DNA from: Rothia santali
GTDB taxonomy: Bacteria; Actinomycetota; Actinomycetes; Actinomycetales; Micrococcaceae
NCBI RefSeq assembly: GCF_024199905.1
Contig: NZ_JANAFB010000002.1
Location: 106,720-170,719 of the forward strand
Direction: 5' to 3'
Length of the DNA stretch: 64,000 bases
Part shown: positions 37,550 to 46,840 of the stretch, in pieces
Layout of the letters: each line of letters opens with the position of its first letter
Position numbering within the stretch: the first letter of the stretch is position 1
Translations under genes and position numbers: made by a program
The notes under the pieces: generated by a model
The model's input: the letters and a program-made list of their open reading frames with translations, nothing else
Database searches by the model: none
What the model was told of the DNA's origin: nothing

Positions 37550-37633
37550 CAGAATTTCCCCTCACGGCGCCCCCGGGCCCGTGAACAGCAGTCGAGGTGC
37601 TCGTCGATCGTCGAGGAAAGGGGCGGAACCGAG

Positions 37634-37897
37634 ATGGCAAGAGCCGCAGTACCGGAAGCCGCCGGCGAGCGGGCAGCTCGCGAGAAGGGCTTCTTCGGTC
37701 GGATCCTCACCTTCCTGCGCGAGGTGATCGGCGAGCTCAAGAAGGTCGTCACCCCCACCCGACGCGAGCTCACCAACTACGTGATCATCGTCCTGGTGTT
37801 CGTGGCGTTCATGCTGCTGCTGATCTCCGCCCTCGACTTCGTCTTCGGGCAGGGCGCCTTCTGGCTCTTCGGCAACGGAACCGCGGGGCCGCAGTAG
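37634..37897 (+). CDS. secE: Preprotein translocase subunit SecE
   Basis: Essential small membrane subunit of the SecYEG channel. 87 residues: an amphipathic helix [23 protein letters not shown] (the conserved SecE motif with the KKV-P-R/E pattern) followed by one membrane helix ([23 protein letters not shown]). ATG 37634 is chosen by family N-terminus; the purine-rich GGAAAGGGGCGG lies upstream. It is probably co-transcribed with tRNA-Trp and nusG. Confidence 0.97.
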   Translation: MARAAVPEAAGERAAREKGFFGRILTFLREVIGELKKVVTPTRRELTNYVIIVLVFVAFMLLLISALDFVFGQGAFWLFGNGTAGPQ

Positions 37898-37982
37898 CGG
37901 GACCCGCCCACGTCATCCAACCGATCTCCGCGTGAGCACGTCGTCGGCCCGCCGACGTCGATGCCACGAGAAAGCAGGAACA

Positions 37983-38954
37983 GTGCCCGAGCAGGAACTC
38001 GAGAACCACGACGCGCAGCTCCCCTCCGACGATTCCGAGCAGGTCGTGGAGATCCCCGCGGACGACTCCGAGCAGATCGCACAGGCCGAGGCCGCCGAGC
38101 GGACCGCCGGGTCCGGCTTCGAGCAGACCGAGTCCGAGCTCGTCTCCTCCGCCCAGGAGGACTCCGAGCAGTCCGAGATCGGCGACGACGCGGGCTTCGA
38201 GGACACGGTGGAGGAGACCCTCGAGGAGGTCCAGGCCTCCGCCGAGGCGTCGGATGAAGAGTCCGAGGACTCGGACGAGGACGCCGAGGACTCGGACGAA
38301 GCTTCCGAGGGCACCCCCGCGGAGCCCGAGGAGGAGGTCGACCCCCTCCAGGAGTTCCGCTCCAAGCTGCGTCGCCAGGAGGGTGACTGGTACGTCATCC
38401 ACACCTACGCCGGCTACGAGAACCGGGTGAAGACCAACCTCCAGACGCGCGCGCAGTCGATGAACATGGAGGACGACCTCTTCGAGATCCAGGTCCCCAT
38501 GGAGGAGGTCGTGGAGATCAAGAACGCGCAGCGCAAGACCGTGCGCCGCGTCCGCATCCCCGGCTACGTGCTGGTCCGGATGAACCTGACCGACGAGTCG
38601 TGGGGCGTCGTTCGCCACACGCCGGGCGTCACCGGCTTCGTGGGGCAGGACGCCTACAACCCGGTCCCGCTGCGCCTCGACGAGGTCGTGGACATGCTCG
38701 CCCCGGTCTTCGAGGCCGAGCAGGTTGAAGCCGCCAAGGAGGCCGGCGAGCCGATCCCCGAGGCCGTCGCCCCGCAGCTCAACGTCGGCTTCGAGATCGG
38801 CGAGTCCGTGATCGTCAAGGAGGGCCCGTTCGAGACCCTCCCCGCCACGATCTCCGAGATCAAGCCCGAGGCCCAGCAGCTGGTCGTGCTCGTCTCGCTC
38901 TTCGAGCGTGAGACGCCCGTGACCCTGAGCTTCAACCAGGTCACCAAGATCTGA
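37983..38954 (+). CDS. nusG: Transcription elongation/antitermination factor NusG
   Basis: Binds RNA polymerase and couples it to Rho or ribosomes. 323 residues from GTG 37983. The first ~130 residues are a very acidic, Ser/Asp/Glu-rich, probably disordered tail (repeats of [17 protein letters not shown]) typical of actinobacterial NusG. The NGN domain follows ([34 protein letters not shown]), and then the KOW domain ([36 protein letters not shown]). It ends just before a strong terminator, so rplKA start a separate unit. Confidence 0.97.
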   Translation: MPEQELENHDAQLPSDDSEQVVEIPADDSEQIAQAEAAERTAGSGFEQTESELVSSAQEDSEQSEIGDDAGFEDTVEETLEEVQASAEASDEESEDSDEDAEDSDEASEGTPAEPEEEVDPLQEFRSKLRRQEGDWYVIHTYAGYENRVKTNLQTRAQSMNMEDDLFEIQVPMEEVVEIKNAQRKTVRRVRIPGYVLVRMNLTDESWGVVRHTPGVTGFVGQDAYNPVPLRLDEVVDMLAPVFEAEQVEAAKEAGEPIPEAVAPQLNVGFEIGESVIVKEGPFETLPATISEIKPEAQQLVVLVSLFERETPVTLSFNQVTKI

Positions 38955-38990
38955 CGGGCTCCCGGGCGCGTGCCCGGGACCCCGCCACGC

Positions 38991-39024
38991 ACGGCGCGCC
39001 GGACCCCTCGGTCCGGCGCGCCGT
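38991..39024 (+). terminator. Terminator after nusG
   Basis: 15-bp perfect GC stem (38991-39005 with 39010-39024), CCTC loop. No long T run. Confidence 0.8.
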
Positions 39025-39274
39025 TCGCCGTTCCTCGGGGCCCTTCGCCCGCACGGCCCGAGGGCGAGATCGACCCCCCCCGGCCCTTCGCCGCCCGGCC
39101 CGGGCGTGAGGTTGATCCCCTCGGGTGGCGGCGTGCCCGGCCGGGGGACTAAGATGGACGTCGCGTGTGCTCGCTCAGCTTTGGCGGGCACTCGCGCGGC
39201 CACCGCGCCACGGTGGCCACCCGCCGTCGCACGCTCCTGTGCGACGGTCAGCACCGTCACGAAAAGGACCCACA

Positions 39275-39709
39275 TTGGCTCCCAAGAAGAAAAAGGTCTC
39301 AGGCCTCATCAAGCTGCAGATCCAGGCAGGTGCCGCTAACCCGGCCCCGCCCGTCGGCCCCGCGCTCGGTCAGCACGGCGTCAACATCATGGAGTTCTGC
39401 AAGGCCTACAACGCGGCCACCGAGTCCATGCGCGGCAACGTCGTCCCCGTCGAGATCACCGTCTACGAGGACCGTTCCTTCACCTTCATCACCAAGACCC
39501 CGCCCGCCGCGGAGCTGATCAAGAAGGCCGCCGGCGTCGCCAAGGGCTCGGGCGTTCCCCACACCCAGAAGGTCGGCTCCATCACGCCAGACCAGATCCG
39601 CGAGATCGCCGAGACCAAGATGCCGGACCTCAACTCCAACAGCGTCGAGGCCGCCTCCAAGATCATCGCCGGCACCGTCCGGTCCATGGGCATCACCATC
39701 AGCGAGTAG
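39275..39709 (+). CDS. rplK: 50S ribosomal protein L11
   Basis: Binds the 23S rRNA GTPase-associated centre, the target of thiostrepton-class antibiotics. 144 residues with a TTG start (39275-39277) preceded by AAAAGGA. The start is fixed by the family N-terminus [18 protein letters not shown]. The flexible proline stretch [20 protein letters not shown] is unaltered at the proline positions linked to thiopeptide resistance, and the C-terminal RNA-binding part has [14 protein letters not shown] and AGTVRSMGI. Confidence 0.97.
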   Translation: MAPKKKKVSGLIKLQIQAGAANPAPPVGPALGQHGVNIMEFCKAYNAATESMRGNVVPVEITVYEDRSFTFITKTPPAAELIKKAAGVAKGSGVPHTQKVGSITPDQIREIAETKMPDLNSNSVEAASKIIAGTVRSMGITISE

Positions 39710-39840
39710 CCCCGGGGCCCCTCGCAACCAGCACATTCCGTACAAGTCCCGCACCGAGCGGGCCTCCCGCCCTTCGGCGGGTGCGTGGCAGGATCCAGCG
39801 CGATCCGACAGACCACAACTGCACAAGGAGAAATCAGCAG

Positions 39841-40533
39841 ATGGCACAGCGCAGCAAAGCGTACCGGGCAGCCGCAGAGAAGATCGACGAGAACCGCCTC
39901 TACGGCGCCTCCGAGGCGATCGCCCTCGCGAAGGAGATCAACGCCTCCAAGGCCGACGCCACCGTCGAGGTCGCCCTGCGACTCTCGGTGGACCCCCGCA
40001 AGGCCGACCAGATGGTCCGCGGCACCGTGAACCTGCCCAACGGCACCGGCAAGACCGCCCGCGTGGTCGTCTTCGCCCAGGGTGAGAAGGCCGCCGCGGC
40101 CGAGGCCGCCGGCGCCGACTACGTCGGCTCGGACGAGCTCATCGCCAAGGTCGCCGACGGCTGGGTCGACTTCGACGCCGCCGTGGCCACCCCGGACATG
40201 ATGGGCAAGGTCGGCCGCCTGGGCAAGGTCCTCGGCCCCCGCAACCTCATGCCGAACCCCAAGACCGGCACCGTGACCATGGACGTCACCAAGGCCGTGG
40301 GCGACATCAAGGGCGGCAAGATCGACTTCCGCGTCGACCGCAACGCCAACCTCCACTTCATCATCGGCAAGTCCTCCTTCGACGCCGCACAGCTCGAGGA
40401 GAACTTCCGCGCCGCCGTGGAGGAGATCGTCCGCCTCAAGCCCTCGTCCTCGAAGGGCCGCTACATCTCGAAGATGACCCTGGCCACCACCTTCGGCCCC
40501 GGCATCCCGATGGACCCCGCCTCCGCGGAGTAG
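39841..40533 (+). CDS. rplA: 50S ribosomal protein L1
   Basis: Forms the mobile L1 stalk, and in many bacteria represses its own operon. 230 residues from ATG 39841 with AAGGAG about 11 bases upstream. It shows the L1 signature [21 protein letters not shown] and [19 protein letters not shown]. About 130 bases separate it from rplK. A terminator hairpin follows, so L11 and L1 form a two-gene unit. Confidence 0.98.
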   Translation: MAQRSKAYRAAAEKIDENRLYGASEAIALAKEINASKADATVEVALRLSVDPRKADQMVRGTVNLPNGTGKTARVVVFAQGEKAAAAEAAGADYVGSDELIAKVADGWVDFDAAVATPDMMGKVGRLGKVLGPRNLMPNPKTGTVTMDVTKAVGDIKGGKIDFRVDRNANLHFIIGKSSFDAAQLEENFRAAVEEIVRLKPSSSKGRYISKMTLATTFGPGIPMDPASAE

Positions 40534-40553
40534 TCACGCGCCCACGGCGCGCG

Positions 40554-40591
40554 GAGCCCCCGTCCCGAGCTGCGGCTCGGGGCGGGGGCTC
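40554..40591 (+). terminator. Terminator after rplA
   Basis: 16-bp stem (40554-40569 with 40576-40591, one G-U pair), 6-base loop. Confidence 0.75.
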
Positions 40592-40751
40592 CGTCGTGTC
40601 CGAGCGGGGCGGCCCCGGGGCTCCGGGATTCGGGGCCGGGCGGGGGAGGGCCGCCCGGCGGTCCGGGCGGTGCGAGCCGCCCCCGCGAGCCTCCGGCGCC
40701 GGGTCGAGCCGCCGAGCCCGTGTGATCCGCCTCCCACTCCCGGCCGCGGAC

Positions 40752-40781
40752 TTGGGGCCGGCCGGGCCCGTGTGGTTTACT
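40752..40781 (+). promoter_or_regulatory. Likely promoter of rplJL
   Basis: TTGGGG (40752-40757), 18 bases, TTTACT (40776-40781). The -10 is imperfect. Confidence 0.45.
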
Positions 40782-40789
40782 GGAGTCAC

Positions 40790-40958
40790 CAAAGACCGCC
40801 GGTCGTAGGTTTCGCATGTCCCTCGGGTCGTGCTGATCCGCCGTAAGAGTTCCTCAGGAACGGCCAGCGCAGGCGAACGTGACACCCATGGGACATCTCC
40901 GCGCATCTTCTGCGCGTCGAGCCCAGACGTGCCCCGCCTCCTGCGCGGGGCCTTTTTT
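40790..40958 (+). promoter_or_regulatory. Ribosomal protein L10 leader with attenuator
   Basis: ~170-base leader before rplJ. It ends in an intrinsic terminator-like hairpin (GCCCCGC 40931-40937 with GCGGGGC 40945-40951) followed by six Ts (40953-40958), about 40 bases ahead of rplJ. This matches the known L10-leader arrangement, in which L10-(L12)n binds the leader and reduces expression. The position and the hairpin plus T run are seen; the L10-binding kink-turn is assumed. Confidence 0.75.
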
Positions 40959-41000
40959 GTGGCCTCCTGGGCGCCCGGCAATCAGACCGGAAGGAGTACC

Positions 41001-41540
41001 ATGGCGACACCGGAAAAGGCAGCCGCTGTAGCCGAGTTGAAGGATCTCTTCTCCAACTCGAACGCTGCTGTTTTGACTGAGTATCGTGGTCTCACCGTGG
41101 CGAAGCTCATGGAGCTGCGCCGTTCCCTCGGTGAGAACGCCGAATATGCCGTGGTGAAGAACACGCTGACCGCTATCGCGGCCAGGGAAGCCGGCGTCAA
41201 GGGCCTGAACCTCGACGACCTCCAGGGCCCCTCGGCCGTCGCCTTCATCACCGGCGAGCCGGTAGAGGCGGCCAAGAGCCTGCGTGACTTCGCCAAGGCG
41301 AACCCCCAGCTGATCATCAAGAGCGGTTTCTTCGGAGACAGCCCCCTGAATGCAGCTGACATCGAAAAGCTTGCGGATCTTGAATCTCGCGAAGTGCTGC
41401 TGTCCAAGGTCGCGGGTGCCGCAAAGGGCGCCCTCTCCAAGGCCGCATCGCTGTTCCAGGCACCCATGTCCAAGACCGTCCGCACCGCAGAGGCCCTGCG
41501 CGCGAAGGTCGAGGAGCAGGGTGGAGAATCCGCCGCCTAA
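41001..41540 (+). CDS. rplJ: 50S ribosomal protein L10
   Basis: Base of the L7/L12 stalk. 179 residues from ATG 41001 with GGAAGGAG upstream. N-terminal rRNA-binding domain ([44 protein letters not shown]) and a C-terminal helix ([20 protein letters not shown] onward) that carries L7/L12 dimers. Codon use in the first part is noticeably less GC-rich than in neighbouring genes. It forms an operon with rplL. Confidence 0.97.
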   Translation: MATPEKAAAVAELKDLFSNSNAAVLTEYRGLTVAKLMELRRSLGENAEYAVVKNTLTAIAAREAGVKGLNLDDLQGPSAVAFITGEPVEAAKSLRDFAKANPQLIIKSGFFGDSPLNAADIEKLADLESREVLLSKVAGAAKGALSKAASLFQAPMSKTVRTAEALRAKVEEQGGESAA

Positions 41541-41664
41541 GGCATTCGACTCGTTCGATGCCGGCAACGGGCAACCGTTGCGCCTGGATCCCGCCCGGGG
41601 CCAGGAGACCAAGATCCGTTGCAGGACCAACCGCTGCAACAAGACATGAGAAGGAGCCAAGCAC

Positions 41665-42051
41665 ATGGCTAAGCTGACCACCGATGAACTGATCGAGGCC
41701 TTCAAGGAACTGTCCCTGATCGAGCTGTCCGACTTCGTCAAGGCCTTCGAGGAGACCTTCGACGTCACCGCCGCCGCTCCGGTTGCCGCCGCTGCCGCCC
41801 CCGCCGCCGGTGGTGGCGAGGCCGCCGCCGAGGAGGAGCAGACCGAGTTCGACGTCGTCCTCGAGGCCGCCGGCGACAAGAAGATCGCAGTGATCAAGGA
41901 AGTCCGTGCCATCACCTCCCTCGGCCTCAAGGAGGCCAAGGACCTGGTCGACGGCGCTCCCAAGCCGGTTCTCGAGGGTGCCTCCAAGGAGGACGCCGAG
42001 AAGGCCAAGGAGCAGCTCGAGGGCGCGGGCGCTACCGTCAACCTCAAGTAA
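41665..42051 (+). CDS. rplL: 50S ribosomal protein L7/L12
   Basis: Stalk protein recruiting translation factors. 128 residues: N-terminal dimerisation helix pair ([30 protein letters not shown]), an Ala-rich hinge, and the C-terminal globular domain with [35 protein letters not shown] precedes the ATG. It is followed by a terminator, and rpoB is not the next gene here. Confidence 0.98.
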   Translation: MAKLTTDELIEAFKELSLIELSDFVKAFEETFDVTAAAPVAAAAAPAAGGGEAAAEEEQTEFDVVLEAAGDKKIAVIKEVRAITSLGLKEAKDLVDGAPKPVLEGASKEDAEKAKEQLEGAGATVNLK

Positions 42052-42077
42052 TTTCCCTTCCGGAAATCTTTGGTTCG

Positions 42078-42109
42078 GAGGCTCTCCCACCGGTCGGTGG
42101 GGGAGCCTC
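42078..42109 (+). terminator. Terminator after rplL
   Basis: 14-bp stem (42078-42091 with 42096-42109, one G-U pair), GGTC loop, then CTCCCGTTT. Confidence 0.85.
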
Positions 42110-42120
42110 CTCCCGTTTAA

Positions 42121-42293
42121 GGCGCACGACGCCGCGGGGTCCCGGCCCGTACCGCGGCGCACGACGCCGTCGGCGTCACGTTGCCCACGGCGCCCGGAAC
42201 CGCCGCGCCCATTCTTCGCCGTACCCGTTGTCCGCGGCCACCGGGTTCGCGGACCCGGGTTGACTGAGCCGGAACCGCGGCGCCCGGAACCGC
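42121..42293. repeat. Two pairs of direct repeats in the rplL-monooxygenase gap
   Basis: GGCGCACGACGCCG occurs at 42121-42134 and 42156-42169 (14 bp, exact). CGGCGCCCGGAACCGC occurs at 42188-42203 and 42278-42293 (16 bp, exact, 90 bases apart). No gene is seen in this ~270-base gap. Confidence 0.8.
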
Positions 42294-42321
42294 GCTGCCG
42301 GCAGGGAGCCGGCGCAGACGA

Positions 42322-42356
42322 AAGGGCCCGCCCCGGATCATCCGAGGCGGGCCCTT
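42322..42356 (-). terminator. Terminator of the minus-strand monooxygenase operon
   Basis: Inverted repeat AAGGGCCCGCC...GGCGGGCCCTT. The one imperfect pair is G-U in the minus-strand RNA but A-C in the plus-strand RNA, so it suits the operon ending at 42387. Confidence 0.75.
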
Positions 42357-42386
42357 GCGCACCCTGCGGCGGGAGGGGGACGTCCC

Positions 42387-43772
42387 CTAGCGCCCGCGCC
42401 GGCCGGCCGCGGCGCGCCGGTAGGAGGCGCCGCGGTGGTCGGCGGGCAGGTGCGGCCCCGCGCCGGTCAGCCGCTCGCGCAGCGTCGTGCCTTCCTCGGC
42501 CTCGGGCAGCAGGCCGCGGCGGCGCAGCTCGGGGGAGACCAGCCGGGCGAAGCGCTCGAGGTCCGCCGGGCGCACCGCGGCCGAGAGGTTGAAGCCGTCG
42601 ACGCCGGCCTCCTCCTGCCAGCGCTCGAGCTCGTCGGCCACGGTCTCCGGCGAGCCGACGATGACCGGTCCGCGGCCGCCGATGGCCACGAACTCCGCGA
42701 GGTCGCGCACGGTCCACTTCTTGCCGCCGGAGAGCGTCGTGAAGGTCGCCAGCGCGGACTGGTTCGCCTCGGTCGCCACGTACTCCAGGGTCGAGTCCGG
42801 ATCCGCGCCGGAGAGGTCGATGCCGGTCCAGCCGCCGAACAGCGCCAGCGCCGACTCGGTGTCCACGAGCTCGTGGTACTCCTCCAGGCGCCGCTGCGCC
42901 TCCTCGTCGGTCTCGGCGACCACCACGGTGGCCAGCGAAAAGATCTTGACCGCATCGCGCGGGCGCCCCGCGGCCTCCACGGAGTCGCGGACGCCGTCCA
43001 CCCAGCGGCGCACCAGCTCCGGGGTGCCCCCGGAGAAGAAGATCGCCTCGGCGTGGTCGGTCGCGAACTGCTGGCCGCGCTTGGACGCGCCGGCCTGGAA
43101 GAGCAGCGGGGTGCGCTGCGGGCCGGGGTGGGTCAGGGCGGCGCCCGGGACGGAGAACCAGCGGCCCTCGTGCTCGATCGGCCGGACCTTGGCGGGGTCG
43201 ACGAAGACGTTGGCCTCGCGGTCGGCCCGCACGGCGTCGTCGTCGATCGAGCCCTCCAGCAGCTTGTACATGACCTCCATGTACTCGTCCGCGCGGTCGT
43301 AGCGCTCGTCGTGGGGGATCTGCCCCGACATGCCGAGGTTGCGGGCCGCCGAGTCCTGGTAGCTGGTCACGATGTTCCAGGCCACGCGGCCCTCGGTGAA
43401 GTGGTCCAGGGTGCTCAGCGTGCGGGCGAGCAGGTAGGGCTGCTCGTAGGTCACCGAGGCCGTGACCCCGAAGCCGAGCGAGCGGGTGGCCCGGGCCATC
43501 GCCGGGATGACCACCAGGGGGTCCAGCAGCGGGAACTGGACCCCGCCCCGGGCGGAGGCCGCCTCGTCGCCGCCGTAGACGTCGTAGATGCCGGGGATGT
43601 CGGCGAGGAAGAGCGAGGCGAAGCCGCCGTCCTCGAGCGTCTCGGCGAGGTCGATCCAGTAGTCGAGCCGGTCGAACCTCTCGACGCCGGACTCGGGGTG
43701 CCGCCACAGCCCGGGGGACTGGTGGACGGGCACGAGCATGTCGAAGGCGTTGAGCAGCATCGGGCGGGTCAT
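42387..43772 (-). CDS. FMNH2-dependent monooxygenase (NtaA/SnaA/DszA bacterial-luciferase family)
   Basis: TIM-barrel flavin monooxygenase of 461 residues. The family signature includes LLNAFDMLVPVHQSPGLWRHP, YWIDLAETLEDGGFASLFLADI, GFGVTASVTYEQPYLLARTLSTLDH and GRVAWNIVTSYQDSAARNLG, then PLLFQAGASKRGQQFA, all typical of the NtaA/DszA branch. Such enzymes use reduced flavin from a separate reductase to cleave C-N or C-S bonds; no reductase is in this window. ATG 43772 overlaps the MHS permease stop (ATGA). The substrate is unknown. Confidence 0.9.
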   Translation of the reverse strand: MTRPMLLNAFDMLVPVHQSPGLWRHPESGVERFDRLDYWIDLAETLEDGGFASLFLADIPGIYDVYGGDEAASARGGVQFPLLDPLVVIPAMARATRSLGFGVTASVTYEQPYLLARTLSTLDHFTEGRVAWNIVTSYQDSAARNLGMSGQIPHDERYDRADEYMEVMYKLLEGSIDDDAVRADREANVFVDPAKVRPIEHEGRWFSVPGAALTHPGPQRTPLLFQAGASKRGQQFATDHAEAIFFSGGTPELVRRWVDGVRDSVEAAGRPRDAVKIFSLATVVVAETDEEAQRRLEEYHELVDTESALALFGGWTGIDLSGADPDSTLEYVATEANQSALATFTTLSGGKKWTVRDLAEFVAIGGRGPVIVGSPETVADELERWQEEAGVDGFNLSAAVRPADLERFARLVSPELRRRGLLPEAEEGTTLRERLTGAGPHLPADHRGASYRRAAAGRRGR

Positions 43773-45235
43773 CGGTTCTCCTGGGGGGTCGGTTCGGTCT
43801 GGTCGGACGGCGCGGTGGCGACGCCGGCGGGCTCGGCCGCGGCGGCGACGGGTCCGGCAGCGGCGGCGTCGGCCGGGGAGGTCTCCGCACCGGGCCGGGT
43901 GGCCGCCGCGGCCCGCGCCTCGGCGCGGGCGGGGTCCACGGCGAGCAGCGCCGCGATCACGGAGATCACCACCAGGACGGAGAGGTAGGCCACGATGAGC
44001 CACGGCGTCTCCCCGCCCCACGCGTACAGCAGGGTCGCGATGAAGGGCATGAGGCCGCCGCCCACGAGCGTGCCGATCTGGTACCCCATGCTCACGCCCG
44101 AGTAGCGGACCTCGACCGGGAACTGCTCGGCGAACCACGCGGCCTGCGGGCCGTACACGGAGTCGTGGGCGAAGACCAGGCCGAGGACGATGATCAGCGG
44201 CATGACCGAGAACGCGCCGGCGTCGGCGGCGATGAAGATCAGCCAGCCGAACACGCCGATCGCGACGTACCCGAACAGCGAGACCGGGCGCCGCCCGACC
44301 CTGTCCGAGATCAGCCCCCACACGGGACCCGAGAACAGCCCGATCGCGGAGGCGATCATGACGGCGGTCAGCACCGACCCCGAGCCGCCCTGCGTCTCCT
44401 TGAGGTAGGTCAGCAGGTACACGGTCACGAGGTAGTAGATGCCGTTCTGGGCCACGCGCAGGAAGATCGTGACGAGCAGGGCCCGCGGGTGGTCCTTGAT
44501 CACGCTGATCACGGGCGCGCGCTTGACGGCCCCGGCCTCCTTGACGTCCTTGAACTCCCGGGCGTCGGTCACCCCCAGCCGGATGACGAGGGCGACCGCC
44601 ACGAGCAGGCCGGAGGCGAGGAAGGGCAGCCGCCAGCCGAAGGCCGCGAACTGCTCGTCGGTGAACGCCGCCTGGACGATGGCGTAGGAGCCGGTCGCGA
44701 GCAGCATGCCGCCGGCGGAGCCGATCTGGGTGAAGGAGCCGAAGAAGCCCCTGCGGCGGGGCGGGGCGTGCTCCACGCTCAGCAGGGCCGAGCCGCCCCA
44801 CTCCGCGCCGGCGGACAGGCCCTGGAACACGCGCAGCACGACGAGCCCGACGGGCGCCAGGATGCCGATCGCGTCGTAGTTCGGCAGGGCCCCGATCAGG
44901 GTCGAGGAGATCCCCATCGTCAGCAGCGAGCCGACCAGCAGCACCTTGCGGCCCACCCGGTCGCCGATGTGCCCGGCGAGGATGCCCCCGATCGGGCGCA
45001 CGACGACGCCCACGGCCAGCGTGGCGAACGAGGCCAGCAGGGCCACGAGCGGCGAGGAGGAGTGGAAGTACTGGTTGTTGAAGATGATCGCGGCGGCGAT
45101 CCCATAGAGGTAGAAGTCGTACCACTCGATGGTGGTGCCGGCGAAGGCGCTGCCGAGGACCCGGACGGGGCTCGAGCGCTTCGCCTCGGCCGCGTTGGCG
45201 GGCGGCCGGTTCTCGGTGAGGGTGTTCTCGCTCAT
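43769..45235 (-). CDS. MHS-family MFS metabolite:proton symporter
   Basis: 488-residue, 12-helix permease. N-terminal motif FAGTTIEWYDFYLYGIAAAIIF and loop GDRVGRKVLLVGSLL, with GLSAGAEWGGSALLSVEHAPPRRRGF, identify the metabolite:H+ symporter (MHS) branch. The last ~60 residues form an Ala/Pro-rich cytoplasmic tail. It starts one base after the upstream flavin enzyme and overlaps the next one, so the three are one operon, and it probably imports their substrate. Confidence 0.92.
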   Translation of the reverse strand: MSENTLTENRPPANAAEAKRSSPVRVLGSAFAGTTIEWYDFYLYGIAAAIIFNNQYFHSSSPLVALLASFATLAVGVVVRPIGGILAGHIGDRVGRKVLLVGSLLTMGISSTLIGALPNYDAIGILAPVGLVVLRVFQGLSAGAEWGGSALLSVEHAPPRRRGFFGSFTQIGSAGGMLLATGSYAIVQAAFTDEQFAAFGWRLPFLASGLLVAVALVIRLGVTDAREFKDVKEAGAVKRAPVISVIKDHPRALLVTIFLRVAQNGIYYLVTVYLLTYLKETQGGSGSVLTAVMIASAIGLFSGPVWGLISDRVGRRPVSLFGYVAIGVFGWLIFIAADAGAFSVMPLIIVLGLVFAHDSVYGPQAAWFAEQFPVEVRYSGVSMGYQIGTLVGGGLMPFIATLLYAWGGETPWLIVAYLSVLVVISVIAALLAVDPARAEARAAAATRPGAETSPADAAAAGPVAAAAEPAGVATAPSDQTEPTPQENR

Positions 45236-45236
45236 C

Positions 45237-46574
45237 TCAGGCGTCCTGTCGGGGTGAGGAGGGGGCGGAGGGCGTCGCGTCGCCGATGGCGTTGAGGCCC
45301 TCGGGGAGCGTGCCGTTGATCCAGTAGTCGCCCAGCGCGCGGGCGCGGAAGGCGATGGGGTTGTGGGTGGCCACGGTCTGGGCGTTGCGCCAGTGCCGGT
45401 CCAGGGCCTTGCCCCGGGACACCGCGGAGGCGCCGACGGTCAGGAAGAGCTCCTGGGCGGCGTCGAGGGCGAGGTCCGGGACCGTGACCTGGGCGTGCTC
45501 CACGGCGATCTCGCTCTGGTGCAGGGCCTCGGGGATCCGGGCGGCGAAGTCCGGCTCGGCGAGGAAGTCCCACGACGCCGCGCCGGACTCCACCGCGGCG
45601 CGCAGCCCGGCGTCCTGGGCGCGGGCGACCGCGAGCACCGTCGCCTCGGCGGCGAAGGCCTTGGCGGCGATCCGGCCGGTGGCCTCCTGGATCAGCGGGT
45701 CCTCGCGGAAGGGCAGGCCCGACCCGGTGTTGAAGGTGCGCGCGCGGCGGGCGATGGTCGCGGCGGCGTCGCGCCGGGCGGCCCGGGCGATGCCGGCCAT
45801 GACCGCGAGCAGCACGAGCTGGAAGAACGCCGCCTCGTGGATCGCCTCGGGGGAGCCGGTCACGCGGTCGAGCACCGCGCGGGGCCCGACGGCGACGTCC
45901 TCGAACGTGGTGGTCCCGGTGCCGGTCAGCTTCTGGCCGAAGCCGTCCCAGTCGTCGGCCACGGTCACCCCGGGGGCGTCGACCGCGACGACGGCGAAGC
46001 GCCGCCCGTCCTGCCCGTCCAGGGCCGCGGAGACGCGGGTGTGGTCGCAGAAGATGGTCCCGGTCGTGTAGTACTTCTCGCCGGTGATGCGCCAGCCGCC
46101 GTCCTCGCCGCGGGTCAGCACGGTGTTGAGCGTGCCGAGGCGGTTGCCGCCCCGCTCGGTCGAGGCGTTGCCCACGGTCTCGCCCGCGAGCACGCGGGGG
46201 TACCACTCCTCCTGGACCTCGCGCGGCTGGAAGCGCAGGGACTCCACGAAGCCGGAGTGGGAGCGGTAGACGTGGGCGATGTTGGAGTCGGCCTCGGCGA
46301 GGTCGATCAGGAGGCGGGCGAAGGTCTCGATGCTGACCTCCGGGCCCCCGTGATCGGCCGGGACGCGGAGGGCGCCGAACCCGGCGGCGTCGAGCGCCCG
46401 GATCTCGGCGTGGGGGAGCTCCCGCTCGAGCTCGCGCCGCAGCGCGCCCTCGGCCGCCTCCTCGAAGAGGGGGGCGAAGCGCTCGCGCAGGGCGTCGTAG
46501 TCGCGGGGGAGGCGGGCGGTGTGCGCGCCGATGGTCTGGGTGGTCATCGTGGCTCTCGCTTCTGCGGTGGACAT
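45237..46574 (-). CDS. Acyl-CoA-dehydrogenase-fold flavin monooxygenase (SfnC/DszC type)
   Basis: 445 residues. N-terminal, middle and C-terminal parts match the acyl-CoA dehydrogenase fold: FGALRVPADHGGPEVS, GNASTERGGNRLG, WRITGEKYYTTG and GLNAIGDATPS. DszC/SfnC relatives use reduced flavin to oxygenate sulfur compounds rather than oxidise acyl-CoA, and genes of this type sit in sulfonate, sulfone or methionine-sulfur scavenging operons with luciferase-family enzymes as here. It may start at ATG 46574 or at the second methionine (MTTQTIGAH). First gene of the operon. Confidence 0.85.
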   Translation of the reverse strand: MSTAEARATMTTQTIGAHTARLPRDYDALRERFAPLFEEAAEGALRRELERELPHAEIRALDAAGFGALRVPADHGGPEVSIETFARLLIDLAEADSNIAHVYRSHSGFVESLRFQPREVQEEWYPRVLAGETVGNASTERGGNRLGTLNTVLTRGEDGGWRITGEKYYTTGTIFCDHTRVSAALDGQDGRRFAVVAVDAPGVTVADDWDGFGQKLTGTGTTTFEDVAVGPRAVLDRVTGSPEAIHEAAFFQLVLLAVMAGIARAARRDAAATIARRARTFNTGSGLPFREDPLIQEATGRIAAKAFAAEATVLAVARAQDAGLRAAVESGAASWDFLAEPDFAARIPEALHQSEIAVEHAQVTVPDLALDAAQELFLTVGASAVSRGKALDRHWRNAQTVATHNPIAFRARALGDYWINGTLPEGLNAIGDATPSAPSSPRQDA

Positions 46575-46621
46575 GGCCGTCTCGAGGGTACGGGGACGGC
46601 GGACGCCCCGGAAGTGTTGCT

Positions 46622-46667
46622 GTTACATAACGAGACACCGGCCTCAACGGTCATATGTCGACATGTG
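46622..46667. promoter_or_regulatory. AT-rich palindromic patch upstream of the monooxygenase operon
   Basis: GTTACATAAC (46622-46631) and the exact 10-bp palindrome ATGTCGACAT (46655-46664; 16 bp with one mismatch as 46652-46667) lie 48-93 bases upstream of the operon start. They are candidate operator sites; the regulator is not encoded nearby. Confidence 0.4.
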
Positions 46668-46840
46668 ACGTCTTCGCGGCGTCACATCGGTGCGGTCCCC
46701 TGCACATCCCGTCGTCCGGGCCAGGTCGGCCATCGTCCGGGGCAAGCGGGCCGGGTCCCGATGGCTGGGCGGCCGGGTCGTGCGGGCTGCAGACCGCCGG
46801 CGTGCGATGTGGCACACTAAGAGGTGCAGCCGATCACGCG

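Noticed and set aside
42387..43768. Possible alkanesulfonate monooxygenase SsuD
   Set aside because: The N-terminal motifs and length fit the NtaA/DszA branch better, and no ssuABC transporter or reductase genes are adjacent.
46622..46636. Possible GlnR box (GTTAC...GAGAC) before the monooxygenase operon
   Set aside because: The spacing is 5 rather than 6 bases and the second half is poor; not enough to call a GlnR site.
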